Shown piece after piece: positions 1 to 5,611 of a stretch of 5,872 nt of DNA. The stretch comes from Gammaproteobacteria bacterium. Lineage in GTDB: Bacteria; Pseudomonadota; Gammaproteobacteria; Pseudomonadales; Azotimanducaceae. A program made the translations under genes and the position numbers. The stretch's first letter is position 1; every line of letters starts with the position of its first letter. The DNA lies in assembly GCA_018667205.1 (NCBI GenBank), contig JABIVN010000335.1:1-5872 (forward strand), written 5' to 3'. Under the pieces are notes generated by a model. That model had not been told where the DNA came from. It saw nothing but the letters and a program-made list of their open reading frames with translations, and ran no database searches.

Positions 1-280
1 AGCAAATGTGCTGCCCCTGATGCGCAGCGATTATGAATATGTATCTAGTAATTTCACGGCGCCCCCCATGGCCCCACCAGAACAACAGGAAGGCTGGACT
101 CACCCGGGGGGTAGCAATCTCGTCGTTTGGGCTAATGCTGCCAAGAACAGCCCTGTCGTTGCTTCAGACATCGGTGACAGCCCTGGCGCATTCAACAACC
201 CTGGATTTAGACGTTTGTTAAAGAACTCGCTGCAATGGGTCGCGTCGGCTGACGCTCGACAGTGGGCTAAGCAACAATAA
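1..280 (+). CDS. ThuA-like domain protein, C-terminal fragment (5' end outside window)
   Basis: The reading frame is open from the left edge (first full codon at base 2) to the TAA at 278-280, giving about 92 residues of a C-terminus. A GTG at base 8 is not a credible start because the frame continues upstream and the homologous region is the end of a domain. The pattern 'W-THPGGSNLVVWA', then 'SPVVASDIGDSPGAFNNP', then 'GFRRLLKNSLQWVAS' matches the last strand and helix of ThuA-like proteins (trehalose-utilization type, a class I glutamine amidotransferase-like fold), where a 'GH' precedes an asparagine-proline, an arginine-rich helix and a terminal tryptophan. The family is linked to sugar metabolism, but biochemical roles are poorly defined. 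The usual Gly-His is Gly-Asp here (bases 173-178). A signal peptide or other domains would lie outside the window. The next gene on the same strand starts 118 bases downstream, so co-transcription is possible but unproven. The family call is by pattern only. Confidence 0.7.
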   Translation, partial: ANVLPLMRSDYEYVSSNFTAPPMAPPEQQEGWTHPGGSNLVVWANAAKNSPVVASDIGDSPGAFNNPGFRRLLKNSLQWVASADARQWAKQQ

Positions 281-290
281 TACGCTTAGC
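266..290 (+). terminator. Small hairpin over the stop codon of the ThuA-like gene
   Basis: GCTAAGC (266-272) and GCTTAGC (284-290) are exact reverse complements separated by 11 AT-rich bases that include the TAA stop at 278-280. A 7-bp stem at a gene end could slow or stop transcription or protect the 3' end of the mRNA. No T-run follows, so this is not a standard intrinsic terminator. A chance palindrome remains possible. Confidence 0.3.
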
Positions 291-304
291 TTAGTAGTGC
301 CGCG

Positions 305-354
305 ATGCCCCCGCGCAGCCTTTATAAACGATATTTTTTAAGGTTAGGGGGCAT
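305..354. repeat. 50-base imperfect inverted repeat in the ThuA-SGNH intergenic gap
   Basis: The outer arms ATGCCCCC (305-312) and GGGGGCAT (347-354) are perfect 8-base reverse complements. Inside them CCTTTATAAA (319-328) pairs with TTTTTTAAGG (334-343) at 8 of 10 positions, with two T-T mismatches around a CGATA loop. The two stems are joined by an asymmetric internal loop of 6 and 3 bases. The whole can fold as one two-part hairpin about 45 bases before the esterase start. No T-run follows, so it is not an ordinary terminator. It could be an mRNA-stabilising or regulatory structure in the esterase leader, or a copy of a dispersed intergenic repeat. Confidence 0.5.
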
Positions 355-388
355 AAATCTGAGTTCCATACAATGTCCGGTAAAACTC

Positions 389-393
389 AGAGG
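389..393 (+). promoter_or_regulatory. Ribosome binding site of the SGNH hydrolase gene
   Basis: AGAGG lies 5 bases before the ATG at 399 and is the only purine-rich Shine-Dalgarno-like stretch close to it. With the signal peptide beginning directly at this ATG, it supports the chosen start. Confidence 0.6.
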
Positions 394-398
394 CAAGT

Positions 399-1739
399 AT
401 GAAAAATAAAAATAAATTTGGAACAGTGCTAACGCTCGCCCTCTTTCTACCGTTGTCCGCACTTGCGGGAAACTGTTGGAAAGAAAATCTAGTCACCAAA
501 CATTGGACCGCTACCTGGGCTACGGCCAACAGGACAGTAACCGCGTTCGACGCACCACTTGATATCATTAACAACGCCACCTTGCGCCAAATAGTGCGCA
601 CAAGTGAAGCAGGCGAAATGCTACGAGTCTCGTTTACCAATGAGTTTGGTACGACACCGCTGATGATCAAAGAGACGCATATCGCCCTTAGACGAGCTGG
701 TTCCTCCATCGTTAAGAGCTCCAGTAATCAACTCACTTTCTCCGGCGCTAAGAGCATTTCAATTCAGCCCGGCGCACGGGTTGTCTCTGATGCCATCGAT
801 ATGAATGTCCCACATCATTCAGAAGTCGTCATTAGTACTTATCTACCTGAAGACATCACGGGTTCCGGCTCACCGGTGACCTACCATGTTCGCGCGCTGC
901 AAACTAACTACCTTGCAGCCGGCAACCAGGCGGCCGCAGTAGACTTGGATAGCGCGGCAACGTCTACCGCATGGCATTTTCTTACCAGTGTTGATGTTGC
1001 TAACTGTTGGGCAATACCCGTGATTGCAACACTTGGAGACTCCATTACTGACGGTGATCAAATGGTTGCGCCTAACGAACCTATAGACACCAACGCTCGC
1101 TATCCAGACTTGTTATCCGAAGCGATCCTGGCTGGTGGCAAAACTGCTGGTGTGATTAATCTAGGTATCTCAGGTAACCAGGTTCTGTCCTCGTTTCTTG
1201 GTGAGAATCCTGCCGCGAGACTCGCCCGTGATGTGTTAACGCAAGCCGGCGTGACTCACTTGATCTACTTAGAGGGTATTAACGACATTGGGTTGCCCGT
1301 CTTGCTGTCGGCACTCGGTATTGCGACGCCGGTGAATTCTGCTGAAGCGATCATCAAAGGACACAAACAGATCATTAGTGCAGCAAAGGCTGCCGGGCTA
1401 CTCGTGATCGGAGGAACATTGACCCCGTCCGGTAACTCGGCATTACCTGGTTACATTGACGCGATCGCAGAATCCAAGCGACAGACAATTAACGCATGGA
1501 TACGCGACGGCGGTGCTTATGACATCGTAATAGACTTCGACGCTGCTTTGGCAGACCCAAAGAACCCGGCAGCCATGAGCGCTGACTTAACGGCGGATGG
1601 TTTACACCCAAATGCAGCGGGTTATCAAGTAATGGCTGACACCGCATTTGCTAAAATTGGCGGGATCTTGCCAACCAAAGAACATGAAGGAAAGTACCCT
1701 AGGCAGAACAACAACAGAGGACGCACAACAAAGCTGTAA
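399..1739 (+). CDS. Secreted SGNH/GDSL-family esterase (XynE-like acetylesterase subgroup)
   Basis: This 446-residue protein begins with a Sec signal peptide: basic MKNKNK, a hydrophobic core, and a likely signal peptidase I cut after Ala23 (ALA/GN). An N-terminal beta-rich domain follows (about 34-200, 'WTATWATANR', 'TLRQIVRTS', 'LRVSFTNEFG'), as in the SGNH subgroup that includes XynE-type acetylesterases. The catalytic domain carries all four blocks: GDSITDG with nucleophile Ser215; Gly256 in 'NLGISGN'; 'GIND' with Gly293 and Asn295; and DGLHP with Asp400 and His403. It should be an active periplasmic or extracellular ester hydrolase. Sugar-ester deacetylation is the family trend, but the substrate is unknown. 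The only two mature cysteines, Cys26 and Cys203, each sit in an Asn-Cys-Trp motif. A basic, Asn/Arg-rich tail of about 24 residues follows the last conserved helix and looks non-homologous. The stop codon lies 20 bases from that of the convergent reductase. Confidence 0.9.
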   Translation: MKNKNKFGTVLTLALFLPLSALAGNCWKENLVTKHWTATWATANRTVTAFDAPLDIINNATLRQIVRTSEAGEMLRVSFTNEFGTTPLMIKETHIALRRAGSSIVKSSSNQLTFSGAKSISIQPGARVVSDAIDMNVPHHSEVVISTYLPEDITGSGSPVTYHVRALQTNYLAAGNQAAAVDLDSAATSTAWHFLTSVDVANCWAIPVIATLGDSITDGDQMVAPNEPIDTNARYPDLLSEAILAGGKTAGVINLGISGNQVLSSFLGENPAARLARDVLTQAGVTHLIYLEGINDIGLPVLLSALGIATPVNSAEAIIKGHKQIISAAKAAGLLVIGGTLTPSGNSALPGYIDAIAESKRQTINAWIRDGGAYDIVIDFDAALADPKNPAAMSADLTADGLHPNAAGYQVMADTAFAKIGGILPTKEHEGKYPRQNNNRGRTTKL

Positions 1740-1761
1740 GAACGTGCTCGTTTGTTGTTCT
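1705..1761. repeat. Inverted repeat shared by the 3' ends of two convergent genes
   Basis: AGAACAACAA (1705-1714), inside the end of the esterase gene, is the exact reverse complement of TTGTTGTTCT (1752-1761), which reaches the reductase stop codon (1760-1762). A competing shorter pairing exists between ACAACAAA (1725-1732) and TTTGTTGT (1751-1758) with an 18-base loop. The stems have few G-C pairs and no classic T-run follows, so a terminator role is uncertain. It is nevertheless the only structure available to end either convergent transcript inside this 20-base gap. Confidence 0.4.
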
Positions 1762-2788
1762 AATCTGCAGCAGGCAGTTTAAGCAACATCTTGCCAAGAT
1801 TTTTCCCTTCGTATAACCGCTGGAAAGCTTCAGGAAAAACATCAACATCGCCTGTCACTTCATAAGAAGGTATTTTCAGCCGACCATCTCTGATCCATCT
1901 TGCCATTCTGGCGCGTGCCTCCGAGTATCGTTCAACGTAATCGAAGATCACAAAACCCTGCATTCTTGCTCGCATTGTTCCAAGCCAAATATAGTTGCTC
2001 GGACCCGACATTTCTTCTTCCGTATATTGAGAGGTAGAACCGCAAAGCAACACTACGCCATGCATGCCGATCAATCTGAGGCTTTCGTTAAGAATAGTTC
2101 CACCAACATTATCAAAGATAACATCGAGCCGCTCAGGAGCCGCCTCAACGAGCTGTTCGTACCAGTCGGCATCCTTGTAGTTGATCGCAATGTCGTACCC
2201 GAGTTCTTCAACCAGCCACACGCATTTTTCAGCTGAACCGGTAAGCCCAATCACCGTCGCGCCAGCCAACTTGCAAAGTTGCCCCGCAATCGAGCCCACT
2301 GCACCCGCTGCGCCGTTTATTAGCACTGTCTGACCGGGCTGGGGTTTGCATTCCTCGGTCACGGCAAAGTATGCAGTAAGCCCAGAAACACCAAATCCTC
2401 CAAGCCATGCACCCAGTGGCGCCTGGCTAACATCAATCCGTTCGAGACCCTCGCCATTGCTGACAATGAAGTTCTGAACACCGCCTGAAGCCAGTACATA
2501 ATCACCGACAGCAAACTTCGGGTTATTTGACTCGACAACCAGACCGGCCGCAGAACCGCGAACAATGTCGCCGGGCCTGACCCGGAAGAGGAACTCATCG
2601 CTGTCTCTTACGATCAAACGAAGTGCAGCATCCAAACCAAGGTAATGAGACTCGACTAAAACCTGCCCATCGCCACATTCAGGTATCGGTAATTGTTTAG
2701 CTTCGAAATCCTCTGGACCCGCAATACCTTCCGGTACACGTTTAAGAAATAGCTGCTGATTTACCTTTTCGTTATGACCTGAGCTCAT
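1760..2788 (-). CDS. NADP-dependent MDR-family oxidoreductase, CurA / leukotriene B4 12-hydroxydehydrogenase type
   Basis: At 342 residues this is the normal length for zinc-free medium-chain reductases of the CurA/PTGR group, which reduce the double bond of alpha,beta-unsaturated carbonyl compounds with NADPH in the cytoplasm. Visible family marks are an N-terminal GroES-like half (about 10-135), 'GVSGLTAYFAV' (133-143), the nucleotide-binding 'NGAAGAVGS' (158-166), 'GSAEKC' with Lys188 and 'INYKD' with Tyr204 (the positions that contact the NADP phosphate in relatives), 'FDNVGG' (225-230), 'RMQGFVIFDY' (275-284) and the C-terminal 'GKNLGKMLLKL' (328-338). No structural-zinc cysteine cluster is present, as expected. 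The usual 'LDPYMR' or 'LDPAMR' near residue 53 reads LDAALR here. The gene follows the receptor gene on the same strand but behind a strong terminator, so it probably needs its own promoter or readthrough; I see no convincing promoter. The substrate is unknown. Confidence 0.9.
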   Translation of the reverse strand: MSSGHNEKVNQQLFLKRVPEGIAGPEDFEAKQLPIPECGDGQVLVESHYLGLDAALRLIVRDSDEFLFRVRPGDIVRGSAAGLVVESNNPKFAVGDYVLASGGVQNFIVSNGEGLERIDVSQAPLGAWLGGFGVSGLTAYFAVTEECKPQPGQTVLINGAAGAVGSIAGQLCKLAGATVIGLTGSAEKCVWLVEELGYDIAINYKDADWYEQLVEAAPERLDVIFDNVGGTILNESLRLIGMHGVVLLCGSTSQYTEEEMSGPSNYIWLGTMRARMQGFVIFDYVERYSEARARMARWIRDGRLKIPSYEVTGDVDVFPEAFQRLYEGKNLGKMLLKLPAAD

Positions 2789-2794
2789 TCTTTT

Positions 2795-2799
2795 TCCCT
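2795..2799 (-). promoter_or_regulatory. Ribosome binding site of the CurA-like reductase gene
   Basis: On the minus strand AGGGA stands 6 bases before the ATG at 2788-2786. It supports this start, which also gives a family-typical N-terminus shortly before 'FLKRVPEG'. Confidence 0.5.
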
Positions 2800-2824
2800 G
2801 TAGTTTCTTTGCCTAAAAAAGCAC

Positions 2825-2861
2825 AAAAAAAAACGGGAGCCAGAGCACCCGTTCTTTTTTT
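2825..2861 (-). terminator. Bidirectional Rho-independent terminator after the TonB-dependent receptor gene
   Basis: AACGGG (2832-2837) pairs perfectly with CCCGTT (2848-2853). Past one mismatch, GC (2839-2840) and GC (2845-2846) can add two pairs around a four-base loop. On the minus strand the stem is followed by a nine-T run (complement of the A run 2825-2833, two of which also pair), placed about 20 bases after the receptor stop codon. On the plus strand it is followed by a seven-T run (2855-2861), so it can work both ways. It should insulate the reductase gene, which starts at 2788, from receptor transcription. Confidence 0.9.
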
Positions 2862-2872
2862 CCGCGCTTGTA

Positions 2873-5404
2873 CTAGTTAAATGTCAAACCAAACTCAACA
2901 CCCCATAGTGCTGGCGCACCGTACTGGGTAAAGTTCCACAAGCCGCCAACAGAGTTTGCTGATACACGGTACTCTTCATCTAGCAAGTTCTTACCAAACA
3001 AGGTCGCGTAGTACCTAGAATCAGGGTCTGTGTAAGTTACATTGAAATCGACCAGTGTTCTGCTTTCCAATTGAGTGTAGGTCGGATGTCTCGCAGTATT
3101 ACCGCCTACAGCATTAGGATCAAACGGGCTCATTTCAGCCTCATCTTGATAGTGAGCAGCCAAGTAGTAGGTTATCGTCGCACCACTGGTCAGCGTTTGG
3201 ATATACGTCGCCTGGGCACCAACTTGCACTTCCGACGCAAATGGAATGTCGAGGCTACTGAGATCGACGCCTTCAAATTCAAACTCGTCATAAGAGGCGT
3301 CTAGGTAACCAATCGAACCCTTGATGGTGAGGTTTTCAGTTGCAAGCCAAGTTGTTTCAATCTCTACACCCGTTGCATTTGATTCACCAGCATTCAGAGT
3401 AATCGTCTCCTGACCTTCAACGCCACTGAGAGGATCAATAAACCTGAATACCTGGTTGCGTTGCAGATCCTCGAAATCTGTGTAAAAGACAGACGCATTT
3501 AATCGTAATACGCCATCCAGCAGGTCTCCTTTGAACCCAACCTCATAGTTAATATTGGTTTCCGGGTTATAGGCAATGCAGGTAGGCTCTTGAGAACACG
3601 TTTCACTAAATCCACCTGCGAGGAAGCCTGTAGCAACGCTCGCATACAAAAGATGATCACTTTCAGTCTTGTAGTCGACAACAACACGCCAAGTCGTCTC
3701 AGTCCACTCTTCATCCTTATCTGCAACAAAGAAGTACTGTGAAGCTGGCAGTGCCGCTTCGCGTTGGTCAACCTGGGATCCTTCTATGCCTGCGCGGCTA
3801 ACTCGAGTCGAGTTAATGTCAAGACACGCACCACTCGCAGATGTGATTTCGTCTCGAGCTTCCGTGAATTGATTACAGGGAGCACCACCGCCTGTAGGCT
3901 TGAAGAATTCCTTTTCATCCTTTGTGTGACGAACGCCCATGGTCAAACTCCACTGATCATCGAACTGATAAGTTCCGTCAGCGTAGAAAGCCAATGATTC
4001 ACGATCTTGCTTAACCTGGCCAGCACCCGGATCACCCGTAATACCTCGAAGGTCCAAATTCAAGAACCCTCGGTCATCAAACAGAGGGGCACCGGCGAAC
4101 AGCGAGGAAAGGCCTACCGTCGCATAAGATCTGAAATCCAGCTCATCTGAAATATAGATTCCACCAGCAACAAAATTGAGGGGGCCATCAAACTCAGATA
4201 CGATACGAACCTCCTGTTGGAATTGTTCCCGTTCCAGGTTTCGAGTGGCATCGTACAATGACAAGAACGCTTCACCTGTGTAGGTACTCGGGAGTGTTTC
4301 TTCCTGTTCCCGAAATCCCGTGATGGATTTGATCGTATAGTTTTCCATCGAATAGGAAAGGTTAAGGTAATAACCATCAACGTCTACCCTATGCCCATCG
4401 CGAATGTTGATGCCGTTACCCTGCTGGGTCATGCCGGTGCTGAAAGGGTTGCCATGACCTGCCGCCTGAATTCCAGGAAAACCCAAAAGCTCGAATAGAA
4501 AGCCTTCTCCCCCAGGCGTCTCATTAACGGCCGCCGGCGAATCTGAGCGGTCTCTAACAACTTCCCAGATGAAGTACGCCTCAAAGTCATCATTGGGCTG
4601 CCAGAGAACTTTCGTTTTCGCAGCAAACACATCCTTGCCTCCCAGGTTTTCACCGGCACCCGAGGTTACCAGACTAAGCTCAGGAGGCAACTGATCGGGC
4701 GTGATGCCATAGGCCCCGTTTAGGGGCGAATTAGGGAACGTCGCGGTATCCTTATCGTTGAAATAGAAGCCGTCTTCTTCAGTCTGCGACCCTGCAAAAC
4801 GTACCGAAAGCTCGCCGGGAATGAGTGGAACATCAAAGCCCACTTGTATCTTATGGTTGTTAGAATCACTCCCGTAACTGCTGGCAGAAACATTCACACT
4901 GCCGCCGAACTCTTCCATATCAGGGCGCTTTGAAGTGATCGCAATCACTCCGCCAGTGCTATTCTTACCAAACAACGTACCCTGTGGACCACGATAAATT
5001 TCCACCTGCTCTAAATCAAACAGTTCAACAAATTGAGTCTGCACGTGACTTAAGGCGAAGTCATCAATAAGGATTCCCACACTCGGATCCTGCGTCGTCA
5101 GGATTGAGATAGAACCGGTGCCACGAATACCACCGGCTACAGCATTGAATCCGGTTTGTAGCGTGAGGTTAACGTTTGGAGATAAATCACCAACTGCACG
5201 GATATCATTACCGAAGGTTTTTGCAATGTCGTTAGCGGTTAATGTTGAAACCGATATCGGTGTATCTTGCTGCGCAATGGCGCGCTTCGTGCCTGTAACA
5301 ATGACTTCTTCGAGCACGCGGTTTTGCGCAAGCGCACTGTTTCCAGATATTAATGCCGCGCCCAAGAGCCCCAGCCCTATCGTGCGAAATATTCTGATTG
5401 ACAT
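2873..5404 (-). CDS. TonB-dependent outer-membrane receptor
   Basis: The 843-residue protein imports a ligand across the outer membrane using energy from TonB-ExbB-ExbD. It has a signal peptide with a likely cut after Ala26 (ALA/QN), a TonB box 'EEVIVTGTKR' (32-41), and a plug domain (about 46-160) with 'IRGTGS', 'DPSVGILIDDFAL' and the highly conserved 'IYRGPQGTLFGKNSTGG' (136-152). A 22-strand type barrel fills the rest, with the conserved 'NYEVGFKGDLLDG' (619-631), 'FYTDFEDL' (640-647) and 'LFGKNLLDEEYR' (802-813). The ATG at 5404 is chosen because the signal peptide starts there behind a good ribosome site; the longer frame to 5470 would start at TTG and put a charged stretch before the signal peptide. 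The protein ends 'GLTFN', one residue beyond the usual aromatic end. It resembles the large uncharacterised receptor groups of sphingomonads and marine gammaproteobacteria. The ligand (siderophore, glycan, vitamin or lipid-like compound) cannot be told. Confidence 0.95.
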   Translation of the reverse strand: MSIRIFRTIGLGLLGAALISGNSALAQNRVLEEVIVTGTKRAIAQQDTPISVSTLTANDIAKTFGNDIRAVGDLSPNVNLTLQTGFNAVAGGIRGTGSISILTTQDPSVGILIDDFALSHVQTQFVELFDLEQVEIYRGPQGTLFGKNSTGGVIAITSKRPDMEEFGGSVNVSASSYGSDSNNHKIQVGFDVPLIPGELSVRFAGSQTEEDGFYFNDKDTATFPNSPLNGAYGITPDQLPPELSLVTSGAGENLGGKDVFAAKTKVLWQPNDDFEAYFIWEVVRDRSDSPAAVNETPGGEGFLFELLGFPGIQAAGHGNPFSTGMTQQGNGINIRDGHRVDVDGYYLNLSYSMENYTIKSITGFREQEETLPSTYTGEAFLSLYDATRNLEREQFQQEVRIVSEFDGPLNFVAGGIYISDELDFRSYATVGLSSLFAGAPLFDDRGFLNLDLRGITGDPGAGQVKQDRESLAFYADGTYQFDDQWSLTMGVRHTKDEKEFFKPTGGGAPCNQFTEARDEITSASGACLDINSTRVSRAGIEGSQVDQREAALPASQYFFVADKDEEWTETTWRVVVDYKTESDHLLYASVATGFLAGGFSETCSQEPTCIAYNPETNINYEVGFKGDLLDGVLRLNASVFYTDFEDLQRNQVFRFIDPLSGVEGQETITLNAGESNATGVEIETTWLATENLTIKGSIGYLDASYDEFEFEGVDLSSLDIPFASEVQVGAQATYIQTLTSGATITYYLAAHYQDEAEMSPFDPNAVGGNTARHPTYTQLESRTLVDFNVTYTDPDSRYYATLFGKNLLDEEYRVSANSVGGLWNFTQYGAPALWGVEFGLTFN

Positions 5405-5410
5405 CTTTCT

Positions 5411-5416
5411 CACCCC
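5411..5416 (-). promoter_or_regulatory. Ribosome binding site deciding the receptor start
   Basis: On the minus strand GGGGTG, continuing into AGAAAG, lies 6 bases before the ATG at 5404-5402. It follows a long A-rich leader that would keep the site unstructured. No comparable site stands before the TTG at 5470, so this decides the shorter start. Confidence 0.65.
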
Positions 5417-5458
5417 TTTTTTTGTATTTATTTTTCGCGGATCACATTTTTTTTGTTG

Positions 5459-5471
5459 GTTGCTTTGCAAC
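5459..5471. repeat. 13-base palindrome in the receptor leader
   Basis: GTTGC (5459-5463) and GCAAC (5467-5471) are perfect inverted copies around TTT. The site is about 55 bases upstream of the receptor start codon, either in its promoter or 5' leader. It could be a small protein-binding site or a short RNA hairpin. At this length a chance occurrence is possible. Confidence 0.3.
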
Positions 5472-5566
5472 TTTCTAAGTTTATCGCTTTGTAGCAGAGT
5501 AACCTTACCCGAAGATCAACATCGTGCCTAGCATTATGTAGTAGACTTCACTTTTGTATATCACCC

Positions 5567-5589
5567 GCCAAAGTTGGCTATAATTTGGC
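5567..5589 (+). promoter_or_regulatory. Operator-like TTGGC/GCCAA repeat cluster over the SnoaL-gene promoter
   Basis: GCCAA (5567-5571) and TTGGC (5574-5578) form a 12-base palindrome with a two-base centre. A second TTGGC follows at 5585-5589, exactly 11 bases (about one helical turn) after the first. GCCAAA (5567-5572) and TTTGGC (5584-5589) are also a perfect inverted pair that brackets the -10 hexamer. This arrangement fits a repressor site blocking the promoter, and as it lies between divergent genes it might control the receptor too. The regulator is not in the window. Confidence 0.45.
5579..5584 (+). promoter_or_regulatory. -10 box of the SnoaL-like gene promoter
   Basis: TATAAT is a perfect sigma-70 -10 hexamer, placing transcription start near 5591 and leaving a leader of about 20 bases before the ATG at 5612. 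No good -35 sits at 16-18 bases; the nearest is TTGTAT (5554-5559) at 19 bases with only the first three consensus bases. Such a weak -35 suggests an activator or low basal use. No equally clear promoter for the receptor gene was found on the other strand of the 207-base intergenic region. Confidence 0.55.
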
Positions 5590-5601
5590 ACCGATGCCTT
5601 T

Positions 5602-5606
5602 AGGAG
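5602..5606 (+). promoter_or_regulatory. Ribosome binding site of the SnoaL-like gene
   Basis: AGGAG, a perfect Shine-Dalgarno core, is 5 bases before the ATG at 5612. It fixes the start of the gene that runs off the right edge. Confidence 0.75.
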
Positions 5607-5611
5607 ACAAT

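Noticed and set aside
323..374. TATAAA (323-328) or TACAAT (369-374) as -10 box of the esterase
   Set aside because: Neither has a credible -35 at proper spacing, and TATAAA is part of the inner stem of the inverted repeat. An esterase promoter may exist here but I cannot place it.
453..476. Lipoprotein signal (lipobox) at the start of the esterase
   Set aside because: Cys26 is preceded by Ala-Gly-Asn; asparagine directly before the cysteine does not fit a lipobox, whereas ALA/GN fits signal peptidase I.
5405..5470. Longer receptor start at a TTG (5470), adding 22 residues
   Set aside because: It would begin with a rare start codon lacking a ribosome site and place a highly charged stretch before an ordinary signal peptide. 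The ATG at 5404 has a good ribosome site and begins the signal peptide directly.
5118..5531. 137-codon plus-strand open frame
   Set aside because: It lies almost wholly opposite the receptor's conserved plug and signal peptide, lacks a recognisable domain, and is a shadow of that gene.
5533..5538. CATAAT on the minus strand as the receptor -10 box
   Set aside because: It matches five of six consensus bases, but the hexamer 17 bases upstream does not resemble a -35. Too weak to annotate.
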